Source: Burkholderia sp.
GTDB taxonomy: Bacteria > Pseudomonadota > Gammaproteobacteria > Burkholderiales > Burkholderiaceae
Direction of reading: 5' to 3'
Length of the DNA: 64,000 nt
NCBI GenBank assembly: GCA_031253835.1
Contig: JAIRVP010000054.1
Span: 62,001 to 126,000, forward strand
A program made the translations under genes and the position numbers. This document shows, piece after piece, positions 34,903 to 44,451 of the stretch. Within the stretch, counting starts at the first letter, position 1. Every line of letters begins with the position of its first letter. The notes beneath the pieces are model-generated. The model was not told where the DNA came from, made no database searches, and saw nothing but the letters and a program-made list of their open reading frames with translations.

Positions 34903-36336
34903 ATGAAACGCTACGAAACCCTCGCCCATACGATCGCCGACGAGATCCGCAACGGCAACCTTGCCGTCGGCACGCGCCTGCCGTCGTTGCGGCAGATCAT
35001 CGCGCAACACGGCGTGAGCCAGTCGACGGTGTTTCGCGCGTACTACCTGCTCGAACAGTGGGGGCTGATCCGCGCACGCGAACGCTCGGGCTACTACGTC
35101 GCACCGGGCGCCAAGCCGGAGCCGAGCCCGGCGACGAAACGCCGCGCGAGCCGCGCCGGCGCCTCGCGCAAGGTCGACATCAGCAGCCTCGTGTTCTCCG
35201 TCCTCGATGCGGCCACGCAGCCCGGCATCGTGCCGCTCGGATCCGCGTTCCCCGCGCCGCAACTGTTTCCGCTGCCGCGCCTGGCGAAATCGCTCGCGCA
35301 GGCCACGCGGCTCGTGAGCCCGTGGAGCACGGTCGTCGACCTGCCGCCCGGCAACGAGGCGCTGCGCCAGCAGATCGCGCGACGCTATCTCGCCACCGGC
35401 ATCTCGCAACCGATCGACGAGATCGTCGTCACGAACGGCGCGCTCGAAGCGCTGAACCTGTGCCTGATGGCCGTCACGCGGCCCGGCGACGTCGTCGCGG
35501 TCGAAGCGCCCGGCTTCTATGCGGCGCTGCAGGCGATCGAACGGCTCGACCTGCGCGCGGTCGAGATTCCCGTCGATCCGCGCACGGGCCTCGATCTCGA
35601 TGCGCTTGCGAACGCACTCGACCGGCACGACATCCGCGCGTGCTGGTTCATGACCAATTTCCAGAATCCGACCGGCGTCACGTTGTCCGCCGAGAAAAAA
35701 CGTGCGCTCGTCGACCTGCTCGCGGCGCGCGAGGTGCCGCTGATCGAGGACGACGTGTACGGCGAGCTGCATTTCGGCCCCGACTATCCGCTGCCGGCGC
35801 GCGCGTTCGATCGACACGGCCTCGTGATGCACTGCAGTTCGTTCTCGAAGACGCTTGCGCCCGGCTACCGGATCGGCTGGGCCGCCGCCGGCCGCTTCGC
35901 CGAGAAGGTGCAGCGGCTCAAGCTGATGACGACGCTGTCGGCGAGCATTCCCGCGCAGGCCGGCATCGCGAACTATCTCGAACACGGCGGCTACGATCGG
36001 CACTTGCGCAAGCTGCGCGGCGCGCTGCACGCGCAGCTCGACCGGATGGACGACGCGCTGCGGCGCTGGCTGCCGCCCGGCGTCGAATGGGTGCGGCCCG
36101 ACGGCGGGTACTTCCTGTGGCTCGCGTTTCCCGACGCGATCGACGCAATGGAACTGCATCGCCAGGCGATCGCACGCGGGATCAGCTTCGCGCCGGGGCC
36201 GCTGTTTTCCGCCGCGCACGGCTTCGAGCGCTGCGTGCGCGTGAACTTCGGCCATCCGTGGAGCCGCGACATCGAGCGGGCGATCCGCGTACTCGGCGAA
36301 CTGGTCGCGCAGCCGTCGGTCCGCAAGCCAGGCTGA
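34903..36336 (+). CDS. MocR-type GntR regulator with aminotransferase domain
   Basis: A 477-residue MocR-family regulator. The N-terminal GntR helix-turn-helix (LPSLRQIIAQHGVSQSTVFR, about residues 27-46) is joined to a class I aminotransferase-like domain with FQNPTGVTLS and the PLP lysine in SSFSKTLAPGYRIGW. Such proteins sense PLP or amino-acid-derived effectors. Target genes are not evident; it is on the same strand as the uronate genes but separated by about 130 bases. Confidence 0.9.
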   Translation: MKRYETLAHTIADEIRNGNLAVGTRLPSLRQIIAQHGVSQSTVFRAYYLLEQWGLIRARERSGYYVAPGAKPEPSPATKRRASRAGASRKVDISSLVFSVLDAATQPGIVPLGSAFPAPQLFPLPRLAKSLAQATRLVSPWSTVVDLPPGNEALRQQIARRYLATGISQPIDEIVVTNGALEALNLCLMAVTRPGDVVAVEAPGFYAALQAIERLDLRAVEIPVDPRTGLDLDALANALDRHDIRACWFMTNFQNPTGVTLSAEKKRALVDLLAAREVPLIEDDVYGELHFGPDYPLPARAFDRHGLVMHCSSFSKTLAPGYRIGWAAAGRFAEKVQRLKLMTTLSASIPAQAGIANYLEHGGYDRHLRKLRGALHAQLDRMDDALRRWLPPGVEWVRPDGGYFLWLAFPDAIDAMELHRQAIARGISFAPGPLFSAAHGFERCVRVNFGHPWSRDIERAIRVLGELVAQPSVRKPG

Positions 36337-36436
36337 TCGTCACGGCACGTACGGTGCGTACCGCCCGCGTCACGGCCCTGCACGCAATCCGCGCACGGGT
36401 TACATTGCTGATCCCGCCGCTCCTTCACGATTTCCC

Positions 36437-36832
36437 ATGAGCCCACTGCCTTACCTCGATCACGACGCACTGTCGAAACTGACGGCCGACGCGGCGCACG
36501 TCACGCAGCCGTGCACGTGCACGAAGACGTCGCTCGCCGGCTGGACGACCCTGCCGCTGTCGCTGCAGGATGCGCAACTGACCGAAATCGCCACGCTCGT
36601 GCCGCCCGGCGACGCCGAGCCGACCTATGCGGAATATCATCCGGCCGGCACGCGCTACGCATCGGACGACGCACCGATCGCGCTGCGCCATTTCCCGTAC
36701 AACCGCTGCACCGTCAGCCGTTGCCGCTCGTGCGGCCGCCTGTTCCTGCGCTACCAGGAAGGCGGCGGCTACTTCATCGACCAGCGCATCCGCGCGCTCG
36801 ATCCGGCGCTCGTCGTCGACGCCGGCGTGTAA
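36437..36832 (+). CDS. Hypothetical cysteine-containing protein
   Basis: A 131-residue soluble protein. A CTC motif near residue 26 and CTVSRCRSCGRLFLRYQ near 91-107 (including CxxC) suggest a small metal-binding element in the C-terminal half. No family recognised. It sits 205 bases upstream of cysI on the same strand and might be linked to it. Confidence 0.62.
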   Translation: MSPLPYLDHDALSKLTADAAHVTQPCTCTKTSLAGWTTLPLSLQDAQLTEIATLVPPGDAEPTYAEYHPAGTRYASDDAPIALRHFPYNRCTVSRCRSCGRLFLRYQEGGGYFIDQRIRALDPALVVDAGV

Positions 36833-37037
36833 CCGCGTCACGGGCATGGCCGCATGCCCGGTCTCCCGCGCCGGCACGTTCGTGCTGCCGGCCATCTGCT
36901 GCGCCTTTTTCGTCCCGATCTGCTGCTTGTCCCGCCGCATCGCGTTCCCTACGCTGTCTTCCGTTGCCTGACATCCGTCGCAACGTCCGTCCGAGCCGCG
37001 TGCAATCCGCATCGCGGCGCTTCTCGCGTATCACGTC

Positions 37038-38822
37038 ATGTATCGATATACCGATTTCGACCGGGCGCTCGTGCACAGCCGCGCCGCCCAGTTCCGCGAC
37101 CAGCTCGAGCGCTGGCAGCACGGCACGCTGAGCGAAGACGCGTTCCGGCCGCTGCGGCTGCAGAACGGCTGGTATGTGCAACGCCACGCGCCGATGCTGC
37201 GCGTCGCCGTGCCGTACGGCGAGCTGTCGAGCGCGCAGCTTCGCGTGCTGGCACGGATCGCGCGCGACTACGACGTGCCCGACGACGCCACCTACCGCGC
37301 CGCGCGCGACGCCCAGGCGCGGCTCGGCACGTTGCGCCTGCCGACCCGCAGCGCGCACTTCACGACGCGCACCAACGTGCAGTTCAACTGGATTCCGCTC
37401 GCGAAAGCGGCCGACGTGATGGACCTGCTCGCGACCGTCGACATGCACGGCATCCAGACGAGCGGCAACTGCATCCGCAACATTTCGTGCGACGAACGCG
37501 CGGGCGTCGCACCGGACGAGATCGCCGATCCGCGCCCGTTCGCCGAAGTGATGCGCCAGTGGACGACGCTGCATCCCGAATTCGCATTCCTGCCGCGCAA
37601 GTTCAAGATCGCGATCACCGGCGCCACCGAAGACCGCGCGGCAACCGACTGGCACGACGTCGGGCTGCAGCTCGTGCGCGACGACGCGGGCGAACTCGGC
37701 TTTCGCGTCAGTGTCGGCGGCGGGATGGGCCGCACGCCGATGATCGCGACGCTGCTGCGCGCATTCCTGCCGTGGCAGCACGTGATGAACTACCTCGAGG
37801 CGATCGTCCGCGTGTACAACCGCTACGGGCGCCGCGACAACAAGTACAAGGCGCGCATCAAGATCCTCGTGAAGACCGAGGGGCAGCGCTACATCGACGA
37901 CGTCGAGGAAGAGTTCCGCCAGATCGTCGTCCTCGACGGCAGCCCGCACACGATCCCGCAGGCCGAGTTCGATCGCGTCGCCGCGTCGTTCGTCCCGCCG
38001 CGGCTCAAGCCGCGCACGCTCGACCTGTCCGATGCGCAGGCGCGCGTGTCCGCGCAGGCGGCCCGCCACCCGGCATTCGCGCGCTGGCTCGCCCGCAACG
38101 TCGCCGCGCATCGCGATCCGGCGCTGCGCATCGTCACGCTGTCGTTCAAGCGCCGCCTGCAGGCGCCGGGCGACGCCTCGCCGGACCAGCTCGACGCGCT
38201 TGCCGACCTCGCCGACCGCTTCTCGGCCGGCGAGGCGCGCGTCACGCATACGCAGAACGTCGTGCTGCCATGGGTGCACGTCGACGACCTGTTCCTGCTG
38301 TGGGAGAACGCGCGTGCGATCGGGCTCGCCAGCGCGAACGTCGGGCTGCTGACGGACATGATCGCGTGCCCGGGCGGCGATTTCTGCGCGCTCGCGAACG
38401 CGCGCTCGATTCCGATCGCCGACGCGATCACCGAGCGCTTCCAGGATCTCGACCTGCTGCACGACATCGGCGACATCGACCTGCACATCAGCGGCTGCAT
38501 CAATTCGTGCGGCCATCATCACAGCGGCCACCTCGGTATCCTCGGCGTCGACAAGGACGGCGCGGAGTGGTACCAGGTGACGCTCGGCGGGTCGGACGGC
38601 TCGGCCGCGAGCGGCGCCGCGCGGCCGGGCAAGGTGATCGGCCCGTCGTTCTCGGCGGACGAGATCGTCGATGTCGTCGAGGCGATCGTCAACGCGTACC
38701 TCGACGCGCGAATCGATACGAGCGGCCGCAGCGAACGATTCATCGACACGGTGCGCCGCATCGGCGCGGAACCCTTCAAGGCCGCCGCGAACGACGCGCG
38801 CCATCAGGCGGAGCACGCATGA
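37038..38822 (+). CDS. cysI: Siroheme sulfite/nitrite reductase (hemoprotein)
   Basis: A 594-residue siroheme/[4Fe-4S] reductase that should reduce sulfite to sulfide with six electrons. The two ferredoxin-like halves and siroheme-binding segments are present. The four cluster cysteines are CPGGDFC (Cx5C) near residue 443 and SGCINSC (Cx3C) near 486, the latter followed by GHHHSGHLG. It overlaps the DUF934 gene by ATGA. The electron-donating flavoprotein fragment at the right edge of the window is a possible but not proven partner. Confidence 0.9.
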   Translation: MYRYTDFDRALVHSRAAQFRDQLERWQHGTLSEDAFRPLRLQNGWYVQRHAPMLRVAVPYGELSSAQLRVLARIARDYDVPDDATYRAARDAQARLGTLRLPTRSAHFTTRTNVQFNWIPLAKAADVMDLLATVDMHGIQTSGNCIRNISCDERAGVAPDEIADPRPFAEVMRQWTTLHPEFAFLPRKFKIAITGATEDRAATDWHDVGLQLVRDDAGELGFRVSVGGGMGRTPMIATLLRAFLPWQHVMNYLEAIVRVYNRYGRRDNKYKARIKILVKTEGQRYIDDVEEEFRQIVVLDGSPHTIPQAEFDRVAASFVPPRLKPRTLDLSDAQARVSAQAARHPAFARWLARNVAAHRDPALRIVTLSFKRRLQAPGDASPDQLDALADLADRFSAGEARVTHTQNVVLPWVHVDDLFLLWENARAIGLASANVGLLTDMIACPGGDFCALANARSIPIADAITERFQDLDLLHDIGDIDLHISGCINSCGHHHSGHLGILGVDKDGAEWYQVTLGGSDGSAASGAARPGKVIGPSFSADEIVDVVEAIVNAYLDARIDTSGRSERFIDTVRRIGAEPFKAAANDARHQAEHA

Positions 38823-39256
38823 CGCAAGCAACCTCGAACGCACACGCGCGCATCCGCCTGCTGATGCCGGCCGAACACGCCGGCGACACGCAGCCGCACG
38901 ACGACACGACGCTGACGATCGGCAACGACGAGGAACTGCCGCCGCTCGCCGCGCACATCGCGCAAGCCACGCGCATCGACCTGCAGTTTCCGTCGTTCAC
39001 CGACGGACGCGCATACAGCCAGGCGTACCTGCTGCGCAAGCGCTACGGCTTCACCGGCGACCTGCGCGCGACCGGCGAAGTGCTGGTCGACCAGTTGCTG
39101 CTGATGGAGCGCACGGGGTTTTCGAGCGCGGTGCTCGGCGACGACACCGATATCGCGGCCGCCCGGCGGCAACTCGACCGGTTTCCGGGCTTCTATCAGC
39201 GCGACGCGAGAACGGTCGCGCCGCAGCCGCACGCGGCGACGCCGGCCCGAAAATGA
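38819..39256 (+). CDS. DUF934 protein, partner of sulfite reductase
   Basis: A 145-residue DUF934 family protein. These are regularly encoded next to CysI in proteobacteria, where they are thought to help assimilatory sulfate reduction, but the exact role is not known. Features include IDLQFPSFTDGRAYSQAYLL and RKRYGFTGDLRATGEVL. Its ATG overlaps the cysI stop, implying coupling. Confidence 0.87.
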   Translation: MTQATSNAHARIRLLMPAEHAGDTQPHDDTTLTIGNDEELPPLAAHIAQATRIDLQFPSFTDGRAYSQAYLLRKRYGFTGDLRATGEVLVDQLLLMERTGFSSAVLGDDTDIAAARRQLDRFPGFYQRDARTVAPQPHAATPARK

Positions 39257-39258
39257 AA

Positions 39259-39280
39259 CGGGCGGCACGCTGGCCGCCCG
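39259..39280. terminator. Hairpin between DUF934 and VirJ-like genes
   Basis: CGGGCGGC-ACGCTG-GCCGCCCG is a perfect 8-base stem with a 6-base loop, starting 3 bases after the DUF934 stop. There is no T-run, so it is a weaker terminator candidate for two convergent genes. Confidence 0.5.
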
Positions 39281-39341
39281 TACGATGAACCGGAAGCTAT
39301 CCAGCTCCGGCCAGTGCCCGCCGTGACGCGGGCGCCGGCGT

Positions 39342-40622
39342 TCAGCGCGCCGTCACCGGCTTGCCGAACGCGCCGAGAATCTTCTTCTCGAGCGCAATGT
39401 AGTCGCGGCCGAAATGGTGATCGCCCTGCGTCTTGATCACGTCGGCGCCCGTGTTCACCAGCGCCGGGCACATCGTTTCCTTCTCTTCCGCGCCATAGAA
39501 GCACTGCACGAGCTGCGGCGGCACCTTCGCGATTTCCGGCGCGACCTTCAGCGCCTGGTCGCTCGCGGGCATGCCGAGCCAGCCCGTCACGCGGATCTGG
39601 AAATCGGCGGACGGTGCAAAGCCGAGCAGCGACATCACCGCAACCTTGTCGCGCAGGTCGGCCGGCAGCCGGTTGTACGCGAACGGCATCACGTCGGCGC
39701 CGAACGAGTAGCCGACCAGCGCCACGCGGCTCGCATGCCAGCGCGCCATGTACGTGCGCATCACGCGTGCGAGATCGCGGCTCACTTGCGCGGGCGGCTT
39801 CTCGCTCCAGAAATAGCGCAGGCTGTCGATGCCGACCACCGACACGCCGTCGCGCTGCAGCGCCTCGGCGATCGTCTTGTCGAGATCGCGCCAGCCGCCG
39901 TCGCCCGAGATCACGATCGCGAGCCGGTCGCTGCCGCCTTTGGCCGGCAGCTCGACGAGCGGCAGGTCCGACACGTCGAGTTCGTCGCCGCTGCTGGTGT
40001 CGCGCAGGTGCGCCGTGACGAGCGACACGAGCTTCGTGTTGTCGCCCGCGGCGGCCGTTTCGACGAAGCCCGGCATCGCGCGGCGCACGATCGTCGGATC
40101 GGGCGGACACGGCTTGAAGCGCGGATCGAGCTTCGCGGCCGGCCCGATCGATACGACGCCGGCGATCGTGTTCTCCGGCGCCATCGACAGGATCTGCTTC
40201 GCGATCGCACCGCCCTGGCCCACGCCCGCGACGATCGGCGTGAAATAGCGCGACGACTGCGCGAGACGTTCGAGCTGGTGACTGACCGCCTCGGCGTCGC
40301 CGTCGAGGTGGTGGCAGGTCTCCTGCTTCGCCGCGAGATTCGTCGCATAGCGCTCGGAATCGACGCCGACCGTCATCGCACCGGCTTTCGCGAGCGCGTC
40401 GGCCGCCTGCTGATCGGCGGCACTCCAGCCGGCCTCACGCGAGAACAGCACGACGAAACCGCGCAGCGGCCCGCTCGGCTTGGTCACGGTGACGGGCCCG
40501 TAGCGGCCGCCCGACACGGTTTCGGCTTTCACTGCGGCCGGCTGCGTAGCGCACGCGGCGCCGGCCAGCATCATTCCCGCGCAGGCGGCTGCCGCCCGCG
40601 CGATTCCCTTCTTCAAACTCAT
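39342..40622 (-). CDS. VirJ/AcvB-type alpha/beta hydrolase, exported
   Basis: A 426-residue VirJ/AcvB-family protein with an N-terminal signal (AGMMLAGAACA, about residues 15-25). Two hydrolase-like halves are visible: the N-terminal half (TVTKPSGPLRGFVVLFSREA) and the C-terminal half, which holds the nucleophile elbow GYSFGAD near 303. Its ATG overlaps the stop of the mprF gene (ATGA). In Agrobacterium, AcvB is paired with LpiA and acts on lysyl-phosphatidylglycerol, so a periplasmic role in turning over the lipid made by the MprF neighbour is likely. Confidence 0.85.
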   Translation of the reverse strand: MSLKKGIARAAAACAGMMLAGAACATQPAAVKAETVSGGRYGPVTVTKPSGPLRGFVVLFSREAGWSAADQQAADALAKAGAMTVGVDSERYATNLAAKQETCHHLDGDAEAVSHQLERLAQSSRYFTPIVAGVGQGGAIAKQILSMAPENTIAGVVSIGPAAKLDPRFKPCPPDPTIVRRAMPGFVETAAAGDNTKLVSLVTAHLRDTSSGDELDVSDLPLVELPAKGGSDRLAIVISGDGGWRDLDKTIAEALQRDGVSVVGIDSLRYFWSEKPPAQVSRDLARVMRTYMARWHASRVALVGYSFGADVMPFAYNRLPADLRDKVAVMSLLGFAPSADFQIRVTGWLGMPASDQALKVAPEIAKVPPQLVQCFYGAEEKETMCPALVNTGADVIKTQGDHHFGRDYIALEKKILGAFGKPVTAR

Positions 40623-43213
40623 GAACGCCGACCTCCAGCCAGCAATGACAGATCCGCAAGCGTGACGAACACGCCGACCGAGCCCGAGGCCGCGAGATAA
40701 CGCGGCTCCCAGTGCGGTTCGAACTTGCTCTTGAAAGCGCGCAAGCCGCGGAAGTTGTAGAAGCGGCCGCCGAAGCGCCAGACCATCAGGCCGAGCCGGT
40801 GCCACGGCGACGGCATCTTCGCCGCCCCCATCCCCGAGAACGGTGCGATGCCCAGGCTCAGCTTGCGGAAACCCGCTTCCTTCAGATGCAGCGCGAGCTG
40901 CGTGAACAGATACTCCATCGCGTACGGCGACGCGTCCGGCAGATGGCGCATCACGCCGACCGTCGCCTCGGTGTTGAGGTCGGTCGTCATGAACGTGACG
41001 AATGCGATCGGCTTGTCGGCCTGCCGCACGAGCATCACCGACTGCGTCGCGAGATAGCCGTCGTGGAACGCGGCCACCGAGAAGCTCTTCTCGCGCGCGT
41101 CGCGGCTGTCGAGCCAGCCGTCGGAGATGTCGCGCAGCGCCGGCAGCGCGGCCGGCACGTCGCCCGGCGCGATCACCTCGACCGTCAGCGCGTCCTTGTC
41201 GCCGCGGCGCAGCGCGTAGCGCAGGTGCGACCGGTTCGAGCCCTTCAGGTCGAACCGGTCGAGCGCGATATGTGCTTCCTCGCCGAGCTTCATCAGCGTG
41301 AGGCCCGCGTCGAGATACAGCGGCAGCGCGTTCGCGCGCACCTGGTAGAACGCCGCGCGGCCGCTGTGCGCATGGGCGAGCGCGATGAACTTGCTGATCA
41401 GCGCGGGCCATTCCTCGCGCGGCCCGACCGGATCGTGCAGCGCGGCCCACGTGCGGCCGTTCTTCGCGTACATCAGGAAGGCCTGGCGCGATTCCGAGAA
41501 CAGGAACGACTTGTCGCCCATCAGCGCGAGGCCCGCATCGCTGCACTCCTGCGCGCGGATGATCCGTTCGGCGTCGAACAGGTCCTGCGGCACGGGCTTC
41601 ACGAACCGGCCGGGCGCCGGACGCAGCAATTGCCACAGCGCGAACAGCGCAACGAACACACCGGACGCGAGCGTCGCGCGCAGCGCACGCGGCGCGCGTG
41701 CATCGAACGAGAAATGCGACCACAGCTCGCGCGTGTACGGCACGTCGCGGAACGCGAAGAACAGCACCCACACGGCCAGCATCAGCACCATCGTCACCGA
41801 CACGAACCAGCTCACCGTGAAGCGCTCGGCGAGCAGCGACGAATGGCGGTTGAACCGGCGGCGGCTGACGAGCAGCAGCACGAGCAGCGTGCCGAGCACG
41901 CCGGCCTCGACAAATGCGAGGCCCTTCGCGAGCGACAGCGCGAGGCTGGCGAGCGTCAACGCGAAGGTCATCCACCACGCGCCGTCCAGCCGCCGCAGCA
42001 GCCCGCGCGCGACGAACAGCAGCGCGACGCCGAGCACGCTGCAGATCACCTGCGAGCCTTCGAGCACCCACAACGGCACGATATGGCGCAGGATCGCGAT
42101 CCGGTGCCAGAACGCGGGCGTCGCGCTCGAGATCACCAGCATCCCGCCGACCGCGAACGTCACGAGGCTCAGGAACACCGGTGCGAGCTGCGACACGCGC
42201 ACGGCCTGCCGCGTGACGAGCCGGCGCCGCAGCGCGCGGCCCTCGAAGCCGGCCAGCAGGCCGGCCGACAGCACGAGCGGCACGCCGAAGTAGATCGCGC
42301 GATACGCGATCAGCGCGGCGACCATCGCGTGCGCGGGCACTTCGCGGCCGAGCGTGAACACCATCGCGGCTTCGAATACGCCGATCCCGCCCGGCGTATG
42401 GCCGATCATCCCGAGCAGCAGCGCGGCCGCGTAGACGGTGATGAAGGTCGGGAAGCCGACCGGCGCGGCCGGCAGCAGCACCCACAGCGTCAGGCCCGCG
42501 GCGACGACGTCGAGCACCGCGTAGACGACCTGCGCGACGAGATCGCGCCGCGCGGGCACGTCGAACGACAGCCACTTGAAGCGCGTGACGACCGGGCGCG
42601 CGGTGTTGCCGCACATCACGACCATCGCAGCCAGTACGACGAGCAGCGCGACGCCGCCCCATGTGAGCACGCCGGGCGCGACGTGCAGCATCGCGGCGAG
42701 CGCCTCCGGCACGCAGACCATGCCGACCGCCGTCATCAACACCATCGCGAGCGCCAGCGTGCCGCTCGTGAACACCGTCATCCGGCCGATCTGCGCAGGC
42801 GTGACGCCCGACACGCCGTACACGCGGGCGCGGACCGCACCGCCGGTCAGTGCGCCGAAGCCGGTTGCGTTGCCGAGCGCGGAACCGGCAATCGCACCGA
42901 TCCACAGCGCGACGCGCGGCACTTTCGCGGCGACATAGCGCAGGCCGACCGCGTCACGGGCGACGAGTGCGAGATAGCTGAGGGCCGTCGCGGCCAGCGA
43001 CGCGCCCCACTCGCTGACGGACATGTGACGCAACTGGCGGATCACCGACCGGTAGTCGACGGATTCCGACAGGTGCTGGAAAACCACGATCAGCAGCAGG
43101 CCGATGCCGAGCGCGAGCAGCGGCGACAGCACGCGCTCGTTGCGGATCAACGCCCGGGCACGGGCGATCACCGCCGCGGCACGGCCGGGCGAACCTGAGT
43201 GGCGGGAAGACAT
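40619..43213 (-). CDS. mprF: Phosphatidylglycerol lysyltransferase/flippase MprF
   Basis: An 864-residue MprF protein. The N-terminal part (about residues 30-500) has roughly fourteen membrane helices of the UPF0104 flippase type. The C-terminal part is the DUF2156 synthase domain, with FSESRQAFLMYAKNGRTWAA, YLATQSVMLV and EYLFTQLALHLKEAGFRKLS. It should add lysine (or another amino acid) to phosphatidylglycerol and move it to the outer leaflet, altering resistance to cationic peptides. The start at 43213 avoids an unlikely 13-residue extension. Coupled to the VirJ/AcvB hydrolase. Confidence 0.9.
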   Translation of the reverse strand: MSSRHSGSPGRAAAVIARARALIRNERVLSPLLALGIGLLLIVVFQHLSESVDYRSVIRQLRHMSVSEWGASLAATALSYLALVARDAVGLRYVAAKVPRVALWIGAIAGSALGNATGFGALTGGAVRARVYGVSGVTPAQIGRMTVFTSGTLALAMVLMTAVGMVCVPEALAAMLHVAPGVLTWGGVALLVVLAAMVVMCGNTARPVVTRFKWLSFDVPARRDLVAQVVYAVLDVVAAGLTLWVLLPAAPVGFPTFITVYAAALLLGMIGHTPGGIGVFEAAMVFTLGREVPAHAMVAALIAYRAIYFGVPLVLSAGLLAGFEGRALRRRLVTRQAVRVSQLAPVFLSLVTFAVGGMLVISSATPAFWHRIAILRHIVPLWVLEGSQVICSVLGVALLFVARGLLRRLDGAWWMTFALTLASLALSLAKGLAFVEAGVLGTLLVLLLVSRRRFNRHSSLLAERFTVSWFVSVTMVLMLAVWVLFFAFRDVPYTRELWSHFSFDARAPRALRATLASGVFVALFALWQLLRPAPGRFVKPVPQDLFDAERIIRAQECSDAGLALMGDKSFLFSESRQAFLMYAKNGRTWAALHDPVGPREEWPALISKFIALAHAHSGRAAFYQVRANALPLYLDAGLTLMKLGEEAHIALDRFDLKGSNRSHLRYALRRGDKDALTVEVIAPGDVPAALPALRDISDGWLDSRDAREKSFSVAAFHDGYLATQSVMLVRQADKPIAFVTFMTTDLNTEATVGVMRHLPDASPYAMEYLFTQLALHLKEAGFRKLSLGIAPFSGMGAAKMPSPWHRLGLMVWRFGGRFYNFRGLRAFKSKFEPHWEPRYLAASGSVGVFVTLADLSLLAGGRRS

Positions 43214-43721
43214 AAGTTGTTCAGTGGTGGTGCATAGCGTGTCGCGGCGCAAGAGGGCCAGGCGGCGACGAATCTGGTTGTTCTGCGTGGGCGGTCGGCC
43301 GAAGACGGGGGCAGGTGGCGCCTGGATCAGAACTTACGAGTATACGGAATTTATATTACAGAATCTTTCAGGTTCGCATTGTGCGGTTTTGTGGCTGGCC
43401 GGCGTGTCAACAACACATAAAAATCGTGCGGCCGACAAACGCAAGGTGCGCATCATACCGGGAACCTGAGCGGTTTTTTCATCAGACGAATGACTTGTGA
43501 TGCATTTGGGAGAAATTCGTCCGACGATGTGTCGCGGCGAGCACGAATCCGCAAACCCGAGCAGGTTTCTTGAAATGGGGGCAAATATCCCCAGCCAAGC
43601 GCCCAAGACTTTGATGGCGCTCCGATATCGGAAAAATGGGGCTCGCCATGACGGCCGCGGCTCAACGCGCCAAATCGTCCGGCAGACGAAACGGCGCGCT
43701 CGCCACGACCGGGTACCACGC
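43214..43721. other. Intergenic region, mixed composition
   Basis: A 508-base gap between mprF and the lipoprotein gene, both transcribed leftward. It should hold the promoter of mprF and the end of the two-partner secretion transcript. Parts are AT-rich (43337-43367, GGAATTTATATTACAG and nearby). No gene, repeat or RNA could be supported. Confidence 0.35.
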
Positions 43722-44330
43722 TCACCGCTTTAAACGCACCACATACAAACCGGGAGCGTTCGGATAGACGCTCAGGCTGAAGTTCGGCGGAGTCGAAACG
43801 AGGCTCCCCTGGATCGCCGGCTTGTACGTGACCGTTCCGCTCGATACGTCTGCCAGTTCTACAACCGGCGGAAACGGATCGGGAATGAGGTTCGACGTGA
43901 AGTTCAGGGTCAGTTTCCGGTCGGCCATTTCGTAGAAACCGCCATACGTCTTGATCTCGTAGATCACATCGGCCTGTACGCCTGCGGGAACCGGATCGGG
44001 TTTGCCCAGACACACCGTCCCGTCGCGGACCACGCCGTCCTGCGGCGTCTTGAACGTATACGTCGCTACGCCGTCGTCGGTCACGAGCGTCATGGTTGCA
44101 TTCGGGATCGTGCTCTTCGTCAGCTGTATCGACTTGTAGCTGCTCGGGCATTTGAATGTGGTGGTTTGATTGGTCGACGTGGTATCCGTCGCCGTACCGG
44201 CCGAGCCGTTATTGCTGTCGCTATTCACGGTTGCAGTGGCACCGCTACCATCACCCTCGCCACCGCCACATCCCGACAGCATTACCACCACTCCGATCAC
44301 GGTTGCCAGACACCGACGATTCATTTTCAT
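43722..44330 (-). CDS. Lipoprotein of the two-partner secretion locus
   Basis: A 202-residue lipoprotein starting MKMNRRCLATVIGVVVMLSG with the lipobox LSGC, then a Gly/Ser/Thr-rich linker and a beta-rich domain (VTYKPAIQGSL, FSLSVYPNAPGLYVVRLKR). AGGAG lies six bases upstream. It follows tpsB by about 120 bases. Burkholderia bcpAIOB loci carry a small lipoprotein (BcpO), but this one is larger and at the end of the locus, so the two may be unrelated. Confidence 0.65.
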   Translation of the reverse strand: MKMNRRCLATVIGVVVMLSGCGGGEGDGSGATATVNSDSNNGSAGTATDTTSTNQTTTFKCPSSYKSIQLTKSTIPNATMTLVTDDGVATYTFKTPQDGVVRDGTVCLGKPDPVPAGVQADVIYEIKTYGGFYEMADRKLTLNFTSNLIPDPFPPVVELADVSSGTVTYKPAIQGSLVSTPPNFSLSVYPNAPGLYVVRLKR

Positions 44331-44451
44331 TTCCTTCTCCTTTATTTGTTAAGCAATGGAAATTAATGATGTTGCGTGCCCTGCCTGATCGATGCGGACT
44401 GTTCCTCCTTTGGGCGGGCAAATCCCGCCTTCCATCACATGGCCATCGCAG

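Noticed and set aside
33478-36336. 952-residue frame spanning the MFS and MocR genes
   Set aside because: Only the part from 34903 is a real protein (MocR). The preceding part is a shifted frame of the MFS gene.
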